Assembly (NCBI GenBank): GCA_022795575.1
Contig: JAAWGY010000022.1
Location: 1 to 17,030, forward strand
From: Angelakisella sp.
GTDB taxonomy: Bacteria > Bacillota > Clostridia > Oscillospirales > Ruminococcaceae
Direction: 5' to 3'
Length of the DNA: 17,030 nucleotides
Of the stretch, positions 6,788-15,621 are shown one piece after another (within the stretch, counting starts at the first letter, position 1; the number at the start of each line of letters is the position of its first letter). Position numbers and translations under genes: made by a program. The notes beneath the pieces are model-generated. The model was not told the origin of the DNA, did no database searches, and was given only the letters and a program-made list of their open reading frames with translations.

Positions 6788-8113
6788 ATGACTACCGGGT
6801 ATGTATTAGTGGTATTCGCGGCGGTTATTGTTCTGATGATCGTCCTGATCTCCAAGTTCAAGGTCAATGCCGCAATGGGCATCCTGATCGCCGCCATGGT
6901 GCTGGCCATTGCCCTGGGCACCCCCTGGCAGGACATCGAAGGCACCATCAACAGCGGTTTCTCCGGCACGATTAAGAGCGTGGCCATCATCATCTTCCTG
7001 GGCTGCACCATGGGCACCATCCTGGAAAAGACCGGCGCGGCTGTCCGCATCACCAAGTGGGCCGTGGGCCTGGTGGGCGAAAAGAACATGATCTGGGCCA
7101 TCGCCTTCAGCTCCGCCATCCTGGGCATCCCCATCTTTGCCGATACGGTGGTGATCCTGCTGATCCCCATCGTTTCCCTCCTGGCGGTACAGACCAAAAA
7201 GTCCATGATGAGCTACGGCACCGCCCTTTACCTGGGCGCCCTGGTCACGGCCTCCCTGGTCCCCCCCACCCCCGGCCCTGTCTCCGCCGCGGCGCTGCTC
7301 AACGTGCCTCTGGGCCAGGCCATCCTTTGGGGCCTTATCGTGGCCATCCCCAGCGTCATCGCCGCAACCTTCTACTGCATGACCCTAAAAACCCCGGTGG
7401 CCCCCAAGGAGGAGTTCATCCGCTCCGCCAAGGAGATGGAGAACCAGCCCCTTCCCAGCCTCACCAAGTCGCTGCTCCCCATCCTGTTCCCCCTGTTCCT
7501 GATCCTTCTGAACACCATTACCTCCGTGGTGCTGCCCGATACCGGCGTTGCCAACTTCTGCGCCTTCATCGGCAGCCCCCTGGCGGCTCTCTTTACCGGC
7601 TGCATCCTGGCGCTGCTCCTTACCGGCAAGGAGTGGAAAACCAAGAAGGTCCTTAACAACTGGGTGGATGAGGGTATCGTCTCCGCCGCAATGCCCATCA
7701 TCGTCACCGGTATGGGCGGCGCCCTGGCCACCTTTGTGAAAAACGCCGGTGTCGCCGAAAAGATCGCGGACATCATCGTCGCCTCCCCCTTCCCGCCCAT
7801 CCTCATCCCCATCATCATTGCCGCCATTATCCATGTGGTCACTGGCTCCAACTCCCTGGGCGTCATGACCGCGGCCGCCCTGGTGGAGCCGATGCTGGCC
7901 ACCCTGGGCATCTCCCCTGTGGCCGCCTTCCTGGCCTGCGGCACCGGCGCCCTGATGTTCAAGCACGCCAACTCCTCCGGCTTCTGGGTAACGGTTTCCA
8001 TGTCCAACATGGATGTCAACCAGGGCATCCGGGCGGTGGGCGGCGCTTCCACCGTGGCCGGCTTTACCGGCGCGGTCCTTACCTGCATCCTGGTTATGAC
8101 CGGTGTTATCTAA
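6788..8113 (+). CDS. GntP family permease (gluconate / hydroxy-acid : H+ symporter)
   Basis: A 441-residue, very hydrophobic inner-membrane protein with about a dozen predicted membrane segments, the usual size of the GntP family. Family stretches are clear: LGIPIFADTVVILLIPI, SLVPPTPGPVSAAALL, and TGSNSLGVMTAAALVEPML. Relatives import gluconate, idonate, D-serine or other small hydroxy acids with protons. The ATG at 6788 follows AGGAG (6771-6775). It is first in a plus-strand operon behind a sigma-54 promoter and is followed after 30 bases by a dehydrogenase gene. With the acid-sugar kinase opposite, a C4-C6 sugar acid or hydroxy acid is the likely cargo; the exact substrate is inference. 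Codon use matches its neighbours. Confidence 0.92.
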   Translation: MTTGYVLVVFAAVIVLMIVLISKFKVNAAMGILIAAMVLAIALGTPWQDIEGTINSGFSGTIKSVAIIIFLGCTMGTILEKTGAAVRITKWAVGLVGEKNMIWAIAFSSAILGIPIFADTVVILLIPIVSLLAVQTKKSMMSYGTALYLGALVTASLVPPTPGPVSAAALLNVPLGQAILWGLIVAIPSVIAATFYCMTLKTPVAPKEEFIRSAKEMENQPLPSLTKSLLPILFPLFLILLNTITSVVLPDTGVANFCAFIGSPLAALFTGCILALLLTGKEWKTKKVLNNWVDEGIVSAAMPIIVTGMGGALATFVKNAGVAEKIADIIVASPFPPILIPIIIAAIIHVVTGSNSLGVMTAAALVEPMLATLGISPVAAFLACGTGALMFKHANSSGFWVTVSMSNMDVNQGIRAVGGASTVAGFTGAVLTCILVMTGVI

Positions 8114-8143
8114 GCACCATCGAAAAAAGGAGGTTTTTTGACC

Positions 8144-9133
8144 ATGGAAAAATTTGTGACCAGAGCGGCGCGCCTCAACAAGGCCTATGACATCGAGCTG
8201 ATCGAGCGGGAGCTGGAGTGCGGCGAGGACGATATTATCGTCAAAAACCACCTTATGGGCATCTGCGGCTCGGATAAAAGCTTCTACCGGGGCTCCATGC
8301 CCCCCCAGACCGCCGAGTTCCGCCAGCCCCCCGAGTTCCCCTTCCTGCTGGGCCACGAGAGCGGCGGCACCGTTGTTGCGGTGGGCAGCCGGGTGGCGGA
8401 CTACAAGGTGGGCGATAAGGTTATCGCCTTTGGCTGGAACAACAACTTTGCCGATTACTTCCGGGCCAAGAGCTTCCAGCTCCAGCCTGTTCCCGAGGGG
8501 CTGGACATGGACATCGCCGCCCTGGGGGAGCCCACCGCCTGCGCCATGTACTCCGGGCTGAACACCGGGGTGCAGCTGGGGGACACCGTGGTGGTGATGG
8601 GGGCCGGCTACGCCGGGCAGGTCATCGCCCAGTGCTCCAAGCTGAAGGGCGCCTACCAGGTGGTCGTGGTGGACGTGCTGGAGGGCAAGCTGAAGCTGGC
8701 CAAGGAGCTGGGGGCCGATGTGGTCATCAACCTCCGGGAGGAGGACCCCGTTGCCAGGGTAAAGGCCCTCACCGGGGGCCGGGGAGCGGACGTAGTGGTG
8801 GAGGCGGCCGGTTCCGCCGAGTCCTTTAACGCCGCCAGCGAGATGATCCGCCACAACGGCAAATTCGTCTTTTACAGCTGGGTCACTACCCCTGTCACCC
8901 TGAACATCAGCCGCTGGCACGACGACGGGTTACAATTCATCAACACCTGTCTGGTCCACCACACCTGGCAGGAGCGGTATGTGTGGGTGCCGGACACCAT
9001 GCGCCCCATCATCCAGGGCTCGGTAAAGATCAAGCCCCTGATCACCAACGAATTCCCCCTGGCCGACCTGAAAGCGGGCTTCGATCTGGCCGACAAGGAC
9101 GACGCCGCCATCAAGATCGTGTTCCGCCCGTAA
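8144..9133 (+). CDS. Zinc-dependent medium-chain dehydrogenase (alcohol dehydrogenase superfamily)
   Basis: A 329-residue MDR-family oxidoreductase that would move hydride between a hydroxyl substrate and NAD(P). The likely catalytic zinc ligands are Cys41 (GICGSD), His71 with Glu72 (LLGHES) and Glu129 (LGEPTA). The nucleotide-binding turn is VVMGAGYAG (about 150-158). The four-cysteine structural-zinc loop of classical alcohol dehydrogenases is absent: around residues 92-110 there is only VIAFGWNNNFADYF. The ATG at 8144 is chosen over an in-frame TTG at 8138 because AAAGGAGG (8126-8133) then has 10-base spacing. It follows the permease by 30 bases, so it is co-transcribed and probably oxidises or reduces the imported compound. 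The substrate is unknown; sorbitol/threonine-dehydrogenase-like names would be only approximate. Confidence 0.9.
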   Translation: MEKFVTRAARLNKAYDIELIERELECGEDDIIVKNHLMGICGSDKSFYRGSMPPQTAEFRQPPEFPFLLGHESGGTVVAVGSRVADYKVGDKVIAFGWNNNFADYFRAKSFQLQPVPEGLDMDIAALGEPTACAMYSGLNTGVQLGDTVVVMGAGYAGQVIAQCSKLKGAYQVVVVDVLEGKLKLAKELGADVVINLREEDPVARVKALTGGRGADVVVEAAGSAESFNAASEMIRHNGKFVFYSWVTTPVTLNISRWHDDGLQFINTCLVHHTWQERYVWVPDTMRPIIQGSVKIKPLITNEFPLADLKAGFDLADKDDAAIKIVFRP

Positions 9134-9210
9134 CGCCCATCCTGCCGGGGAGCAGGGCGGCACCCGCCCCGCCAAGGCGCTTCCGCCCCACGCAGCCTTG
9201 CGGATACGAC

Positions 9211-9247
9211 GCCTGGAGCCGGCCCCCCGCGGCGCCGGGCTCCAGGC
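9211..9247. repeat. Perfect 10-bp inverted repeat in the dehydrogenase-oxidoreductase gap
   Basis: GCCTGGAGCC (9211-9220) faces its exact complement at 9238-9247 with a 17-base GC-rich loop. No T-run follows, so it is not a typical terminator. The surrounding 233-base gap (9134-9366) is very GC-rich and otherwise shows only the ribosome site of the next gene. It may moderate mRNA stability or the relative level of the next gene. Confidence 0.6.
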
Positions 9248-9366
9248 GGCTCCCAGGCAAACGACCAAGGGCAGGGCGGCGCGACCGTCAAGGAGCTTCC
9301 CCCATCGGCCCGGTCCGCCGGCGGGGCGCTGCCAAAATCATCCAAAGAAGGAGACGAACAAAAACC

Positions 9367-10737
9367 ATGGATTACACCAACCTTCTGAACAGCCACTCCG
9401 GCAAAGCCTCCCGGGTGGGCCTCATCGGCGCCAACCAGGGCTTCGGCTACACCCTCCTGGCCCAAATGTCCAAGGTAAAGCAGCTGGAGCTCCGGGTGGT
9501 CTGCGACCTGGATCCGGAGAAAAGCGTTGAGGTGCTGAAGGAGACCGGCTTTTGCGGGAAGGAGATCCTTGTCTGCGAAACCAAGGAGGCGGTAGCCGCC
9601 GCCCCCGCCGGCGCCATCCTGGTGGTGCGGGATTACCGCCTGGTCCCCCACTGCGGCATCACCGCCCTGGTGGAATCCACCGGCAACACCGCCCTGGGCT
9701 GCGAGATTGCCCTTGCCGCTTTACAGCAGGGCATCAACGTCTACATGGTCTCCAAGGAGACCGACAGCTTCTGCGGCCCCCTCCTTAACCAGGTGGCCGC
9801 CGAGCACAACGCGGTGTACGCCCTGGTAAACGGCGACCAGCCCCGGAACCTCATCGACCTTTACTCCTGGGCAAGGCTGCTGGGGCTGGAGATTATCGCC
9901 GCCGGGAAGTCCAGCGAATACGACCTGGTGTGGGACCGGGAGACCGGCAGGCTCTCCTACCTGGACGGCTCCGGCGCGGGGAAGGAGCTGCCGGAGCTGC
10001 TGGACTGCTGGCACTACCGGGACCGCCAGACGCTGGCGAGGCGCCAGGAGCTGCTACAGGAATACACCGGGGCCATCTCTGCCGACCTCTGCGAGATGAA
10101 CCTGGTCTCCAACGTCATCGGGTTCGTCCCCGCCTGCCCCACCCTCAGCTATCCCATCGCCCGGATCAGCGAGCTGGCGGACATCTTCATCCCGGAGGAG
10201 GAGGGGGGCATCCTGAAAAAAACCGGCGTGGTGGACGTGTTCTTCAACCTCCGGGAAAAGGACGAGGCCAGCTTCTGCGGCGGCGAGTTCATCATCGTCA
10301 AATGCGAAAACAAAAAAATGTGGGATATCCTGGCGGGCAAGGGCCATGTCATCAGCCGCAACGGCAGATACGCCTGCATCTATTCCCCCTACCACTTTAT
10401 GGGGATGGAAACCCCCGCCACCATCCTCCTGGGGGACCTGATGGGCGTCGGCAGCCACCCCGAGTGCCGGCAGGTGTCCATTATGGCCGGTATCGCCCAG
10501 CAGGATCTCCCCCAAGGCACCGTCCTAAAGGTGGCGGGCCACCACCACGCCATCCAGGGCCTGACCCCCCAGCTGCTGGAGCGAACCTCCGCGGACAAGG
10601 CTGCCCCCTTCTACCTTCTCAACGGCGCCACCCTGCTCCGGGAGGTAAAGCAGGGCTGTCCCGTCACCACCGAGGACGTGGACCTTTCGGGCCTTGCCAT
10701 CTACCAGTACTACCAGAAGGGCGTGGCGCTGGGATAA
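9367..10737 (+). CDS. COG4091-type oxidoreductase, homoserine-dehydrogenase-like with C-terminal SAF domain
   Basis: A 456-residue cytoplasmic oxidoreductase. The N-terminal Rossmann fold carries GLIGANQGFG (about 18-27). The central part has the family pattern ESTGNTALGCEIALAALQ, then VSKETD and ALVNGDQP. Residues from about 370 look like a SAF domain (SIMAGIAQQDLPQGTVLKV, ending with TTEDVDL). Relatives are annotated as predicted homoserine dehydrogenases, and the Brucella DRL enzyme, which makes methylerythritol phosphate, belongs to this wider group. The ATG at 9367 follows AAGGAG (9348-9353). It is last in the permease operon, so a step on the imported sugar acid or its branched product is likelier than amino-acid synthesis. 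The reaction cannot be named from sequence. Confidence 0.85.
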   Translation: MDYTNLLNSHSGKASRVGLIGANQGFGYTLLAQMSKVKQLELRVVCDLDPEKSVEVLKETGFCGKEILVCETKEAVAAAPAGAILVVRDYRLVPHCGITALVESTGNTALGCEIALAALQQGINVYMVSKETDSFCGPLLNQVAAEHNAVYALVNGDQPRNLIDLYSWARLLGLEIIAAGKSSEYDLVWDRETGRLSYLDGSGAGKELPELLDCWHYRDRQTLARRQELLQEYTGAISADLCEMNLVSNVIGFVPACPTLSYPIARISELADIFIPEEEGGILKKTGVVDVFFNLREKDEASFCGGEFIIVKCENKKMWDILAGKGHVISRNGRYACIYSPYHFMGMETPATILLGDLMGVGSHPECRQVSIMAGIAQQDLPQGTVLKVAGHHHAIQGLTPQLLERTSADKAAPFYLLNGATLLREVKQGCPVTTEDVDLSGLAIYQYYQKGVALG

Positions 10738-10757
10738 CCCCCCGCGCCACGGGATGA

Positions 10758-10788
10758 CCGCAAGGGGGAGGTTCCTTGTGCGGTTTTC
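10758..10788 (+). terminator. Rho-independent terminator of the permease-dehydrogenase operon
   Basis: CCGCAAGGGG pairs with CCTTGTGCGG (one bulged G, one GT pair), followed by TTTTCTC. It begins 20 bases after the stop of the SAF-domain oxidoreductase gene, closing the catabolic operon. Confidence 0.7.
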
Positions 10789-10856
10789 TCGGTAGCTTCC
10801 CGGCTGCTCTGGCCCCTTTGTTTGGCTGGCAGGCACCGATACCATGCAAATAAAAT

Positions 10857-10915
10857 GCTCCCTTTATGAGCGACAGAGCGGAAGAAGGCTGTCAATCATA
10901 CAAGGGAGCTTTTTT
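10857..10915 (+). terminator. Branched hairpin with T-run, terminator-like element
   Basis: GCTCCCTT (10857-10864) pairs with AAGGGAGC (10902-10909), followed by six Ts. Inside the large loop a second stem, GACAG with CTGTC (about 10872-10893), gives a branched fold. It lies about 70 bases beyond the preceding terminator, so it may be a back-up terminator or a separate small structured element. From here to 11077 I see only AT-richer spacer without a supported gene. Confidence 0.5.
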
Positions 10916-11076
10916 GTTACCGGAACAAAAAATATTTTTTTACCTTTCCTATTGCAGACGCTTCCACACAGGCAGCAGCCTTTCGCAGCCGCCCAAAAAA
11001 CCATTTTTTATGCTTCCCATAGCAGCGCCTTGGGCACCAACGGCAGCTTGCCGCCCAGACGCCGCAGGCGCGCGAA

Positions 11077-11151
11077 AGTTTCGGTCAAGCCTTTTCAAAG
11101 GCTTGCAGGTCCAGGGCAGAGCCCTGGTCGCTCCCCGCAGGGAGCGAAACC
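11077..11151. repeat. Dispersed cloverleaf-like repeat, copy 1
   Basis: Closing arms GTTTCG (11078-11083) and CGAAAC (11145-11150) enclose three hairpins: CAAGCCTTT with AAAGGCTTG, CCAGGGC with GCCCTGG, and CGCTCCC with GGGAGCG. A second copy lies at 16848-16920. It sits 8 bases beyond the stop of the COG2426-type gene, in reverse orientation to that gene. Confidence 0.9.
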
Positions 11152-11158
11152 TCTTTGG

Positions 11159-11623
11159 TTAGAGCAGGATACCGATGGCCTCCAGCAGACCGTAGCTGGC
11201 AACCCCCATGACGATGCCGGCGGTGAGCACCCCCAGGGAGATGGCCAGCAGGGCACGGGACAGGGGCATCCGGAGGAAGGTGGCGGCTACCGAGCCGGTC
11301 CAGGCCCCGGTGCCGGGGAAGGGGATGGCGACGAAGGCCCACAGGCCGAAGAATTCGTACCTGCCAAAGCCGCGGGCCGCTTTGTCCGCCTTTTCGATAA
11401 CGCGGCGGAAGAAGTTGCCGACGTAGGGCCAGTCGGCCAGCCAGACCAGGAGCCTGCGGCCGAAGAGGAGCAGGAAGGGGACGGGCAGGAGGTTGCCGAG
11501 AACGCAGACCAGGTAGACCTGCCAGAAGGGGAAGCCCATCCCCACCCCGACGGGGACGCCCCCCCGGAGCTCTACAATGGGCAGCATGGAGATTGCGAAG
11601 AGATACCAGTACTTTTTTAACAT
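11159..11623 (-). CDS. Small membrane protein of the COG2426 / 'small multidrug export' family
   Basis: A 154-residue integral membrane protein with about four hydrophobic segments: FAISMLPIVELRGGVPVG near the start, a long segment at about 35-65, GLWAFVAIPFPGTGAWTGS in the middle and SLGVLTAGIVMGVASYG at the end. The ELRGG and PFPGTGAWTG stretches are typical of COG2426 (Sm_multidrug_ex), a family whose export function was only predicted; the real activity is not established. The ATG at 11623 has AAAGGA about 12 bases upstream. It has its own sigma-A promoter (11671-11699) and is divergent from the heat-shock operon. Length fits the family. Confidence 0.85.
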   Translation of the reverse strand: MLKKYWYLFAISMLPIVELRGGVPVGVGMGFPFWQVYLVCVLGNLLPVPFLLLFGRRLLVWLADWPYVGNFFRRVIEKADKAARGFGRYEFFGLWAFVAIPFPGTGAWTGSVAATFLRMPLSRALLAISLGVLTAGIVMGVASYGLLEAIGILL

Positions 11624-11670
11624 AAGAAGCGGGTTTCCTTTCTATGGGCTGTTGGTAGGGTGTTCCTTTT

Positions 11671-11699
11671 AGTTTACAGGGCGGGGGAGCAATAATCAA
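11671..11699 (-). promoter_or_regulatory. Sigma-A type promoter of the COG2426-type gene
   Basis: On the minus strand TTGATT (11699-11694) and TAAACT (11676-11671) are 17 bases apart. The leader to the ATG is about 40 bases. The -10 word is the same as that of smpB. Confidence 0.72.
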
Positions 11700-11780
11700 G
11701 GGGAAACGGGCAAAAATATGGATGGCTGACACTCGGACAAGGGGAGTGACAGTGATTTTGTAAATAAATTGTGAAACCCC

Positions 11781-11808
11781 TTGACTTCCCGGAAAAATGA
11801 GGTACAAT
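11781..11808 (+). promoter_or_regulatory. Sigma-A promoter of the hrcA heat-shock operon
   Basis: TTGACT (11781-11786) and TACAAT (11803-11808) are separated by 16 bases. The start point falls at about 11815-11818, at the edge of the CIRCE operator, so HrcA binding would block transcription directly. Confidence 0.85.
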
Positions 11809-11816
11809 AATAGTCG

Positions 11817-11843
11817 TTAGCACTCCTAAAGTTTGAGTGCTAA
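11817..11843 (+). promoter_or_regulatory. CIRCE operator (HrcA binding site)
   Basis: TTAGCACTC, nine bases, GAGTGCTAA: a perfect match to the CIRCE inverted repeat, known as the binding site of the HrcA repressor. It overlaps the start of transcription and lies 41 bases before the hrcA GTG, giving autorepression of hrcA-grpE-dnaK(-dnaJ) until heat shock occupies GroEL and inactivates HrcA. It is the only CIRCE in the window. Confidence 0.97.
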
Positions 11844-11884
11844 CACAGGACAGAGCAACAACAAGAGGAAGGAAGGCGAAGGCC

Positions 11885-12919
11885 GTGGAGCTGGGCCCCC
11901 GGAAGCTGCGGATTCTCTCCGCAATCGTGGAAACCTACATCGCCACCGGCGAGCCGGTGGGGTCCAAGCTGGTGGCCGGACTGCTGGACGGGGCGGCGTC
12001 CCCCGCCACCGTCCGCAACGAGATGGCGGCCCTCTTCGACCAAGGGCTGTTGGAGCAGCCCCACACCTCGGCGGGACGGATCCCCTCCCACCTGGGGTAC
12101 CGCCTCTACCTGGACCAGCTGATGGAGGAAAAACCCCTTACCGGGCTGGAAAAGCAGGAGATCGAGGCGCTGTTTAACCTCCGGGACCCGGACCCGGACC
12201 GGCTGCTGGAGGACGCGGCCAGGGCGCTGGCGGATTCCACCGGCTGCGCCGTCATCTCCACCGCCCTTACCCGGGAGAGCGCCCGGGTGAAAAAGATCGA
12301 GCTGATCCCCACCGCCAGCCGTACCATCGTCATCCTGCTGGTGGCGTCCAACGGGATGGTGAAGAACAAGCTCTGCCGGGTGGACTTTCTCCTGACACCC
12401 CGGATCGTGGAGTTCTTCCAGACCTTCGTCAACCGCCACCTTTCCGGCCGGAGCATCAACGACATCAGCGCCAGCTACCTGAATTCGGTCTCCTTTGCCG
12501 CCGGGGAGGAGTATATGGACGTCTTCACCCCCGTGCTCTCGGCCATCTACGACCTTTGCCGGGAGTGCAGCGACGGACGGATCTACCGCAGCGGCACCTC
12601 CAACCTGCTGGAGTACGAGGACCTGCGGCGGGTGGCCAACCAGCTCTTCCGGGTGATCAACTCCCGGGAGGCGGTGATGGACCTGATCGACCGGGACGAG
12701 GAGGGCATCCGGGTCTTTGTGGGGAAGGAGAACCCCAACAGCGCCTTTGCCGATTCCTCGGTAATCATCAGCAAATACCGCATCGGCCAGGACAACACCG
12801 GGGCCATGGGGCTCATCGGCCCCATCCGGATGGACTACGCCAGGCTGATCCCCCACCTGGTCTACTTTTCCCACACGCTGGGCAGGCTGCTGGGGCAGAC
12901 GCTGGAGGAGCAAAAGTAA
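11885..12919 (+). CDS. hrcA: Heat-inducible transcriptional repressor HrcA
   Basis: A 344-residue HrcA, the repressor of class I heat-shock genes. It binds CIRCE as a dimer through an N-terminal winged helix and needs GroEL to stay active. The start reads MELGPRKLRILSAIVETYIATGEPVGSK, the normal HrcA beginning. SPATVRNEMAAL and HTSAGRIPSHLGYRLYLD follow, and the C-terminal region ends with the usual VVISKYRIG-like and IGPIRMDYARLIPHLVYF stretches. GTG at 11885 is chosen: AAGGAAGG (11869-11876) precedes it and it gives the standard N terminus. An in-frame GTG at 11837 lies inside the CIRCE operator and is rejected. The gene is first in the operon, 40 bases before grpE, and under its own control. 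Confidence 0.97.
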   Translation: MELGPRKLRILSAIVETYIATGEPVGSKLVAGLLDGAASPATVRNEMAALFDQGLLEQPHTSAGRIPSHLGYRLYLDQLMEEKPLTGLEKQEIEALFNLRDPDPDRLLEDAARALADSTGCAVISTALTRESARVKKIELIPTASRTIVILLVASNGMVKNKLCRVDFLLTPRIVEFFQTFVNRHLSGRSINDISASYLNSVSFAAGEEYMDVFTPVLSAIYDLCRECSDGRIYRSGTSNLLEYEDLRRVANQLFRVINSREAVMDLIDRDEEGIRVFVGKENPNSAFADSSVIISKYRIGQDNTGAMGLIGPIRMDYARLIPHLVYFSHTLGRLLGQTLEEQK

Positions 12920-12959
12920 CGCCGCAGGCGAACGATAACAACAAAGGGAGGCAAACAAG

Positions 12960-13520
12960 TTGGCAGACGAAAAGGAACGGATGGAGCAGCAGGCCCCCGG
13001 GCAGGAGGAGCCGGTGCTGTCCCCGGAGGAGGAAAACCCTCCCCCCCAGGAGACCCAGGCGGAGGAGCCGGCCCCCCGGGACGCCGAGCTGGAACGGCTC
13101 CGGGAGGAGAACCGGGAGCTGGAGGAGCGGCACCTGCGGCTGATGGCCGAGTTTGCCAACTTCCGCAACCGCACCGCCAAGGAGCGGGAGAGCCTTTACA
13201 GCGACGCGGTGGCCAACACCCTAAAGGAGCTGCTGCCGGTGCTGGATAACTTCCAGCGGGCGATGGAAAGCCCCTGCGCCGACGATGCGTACCAAAAAGG
13301 GGTGGAGCTGATCTACCGGGGCCTTTGGGAGATGATGACCGGCATGGGGGTGGAGGAGATCGCCGAGGCCGGCGTCCCCTTTGACCCGGAGCTGCACAAC
13401 GCGGTGATGCACATCGAGGACGAGACGCTGGGCAAAAACACGGTGGCCCAGGTGTTACAGAAGGGCTACCGCATGGGGGAAAAGATCCTGCGCTACGCCA
13501 TGGTCCAGGCCGCCAATTAG
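12960..13520 (+). CDS. grpE: Nucleotide exchange factor GrpE
   Basis: A 186-residue GrpE, the dimeric co-chaperone that drives ADP release from DnaK. The first 40 residues are acidic and proline-rich, probably disordered. A coiled coil spans about 40-80 (ELERLREENRELEERHLRL). Then comes the core KELLPVLDNFQRAM and the C-terminal beta domain (GVEEI, FDPELHNAVMHIED, VAQVLQKGYRMGEKILRYAMVQ). The start is TTG at 12960, since AGGGAGG (12945-12951) is spaced 8 bases before it and no ATG is available. It lies 40 bases after hrcA and about 97 bases before dnaK, in the CIRCE-controlled operon. Length is typical. Confidence 0.96.
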   Translation: MADEKERMEQQAPGQEEPVLSPEEENPPPQETQAEEPAPRDAELERLREENRELEERHLRLMAEFANFRNRTAKERESLYSDAVANTLKELLPVLDNFQRAMESPCADDAYQKGVELIYRGLWEMMTGMGVEEIAEAGVPFDPELHNAVMHIEDETLGKNTVAQVLQKGYRMGEKILRYAMVQAAN

Positions 13521-13617
13521 CGGCGGGCCACGGCATCAACCGCCGGCCTGGCAGAGCATAGGATATACGATACACAAGAGAAGCAGCGATAAGCAGAAGC
13601 AATGGAGGTAAATGGAT

Positions 13618-15453
<1,836 letters not shown>

Positions 15454-15475
15454 GCGTAACCGCGGCGCGCGGTGA

Positions 15476-15519
15476 ACAAGGCAGGATAGAGGGCATTTTA
15501 CCCCCTATCCTGCCGTTGT
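15476..15519 (+). promoter_or_regulatory. Long hairpin between dnaK and dnaJ
   Basis: GGCAGGATAGAGGG (15480-15493) pairs with CCCCCTATCCTGCC (15501-15514), with one A-C mismatch and a seven-base loop; ACAA and TTGT extend the stem past a bulged G. Only GTTGTACG follows, not a T-run. It could be a weak terminator or a 3' stabiliser that keeps dnaK mRNA in excess over dnaJ. The rest of the gap up to 15621 holds a smaller GGCAGG/CCTGCC stem and the dnaJ ribosome site. Confidence 0.65.
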
Positions 15520-15621
15520 ACGACAAAAGACCGAGGCAGCCAAGGGGGAAAACGCCCTCCGCCGGGGAAACGGGCGGGCAGGGCCACCCCCAAGGCCTGC
15601 CGGATACATGAGGTGATAACG

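Noticed and set aside
11837..11884. Upstream GTG start for hrcA
   Set aside because: It lies within the CIRCE operator and lacks a ribosome site; GTG at 11885 has one and gives the standard HrcA N terminus.
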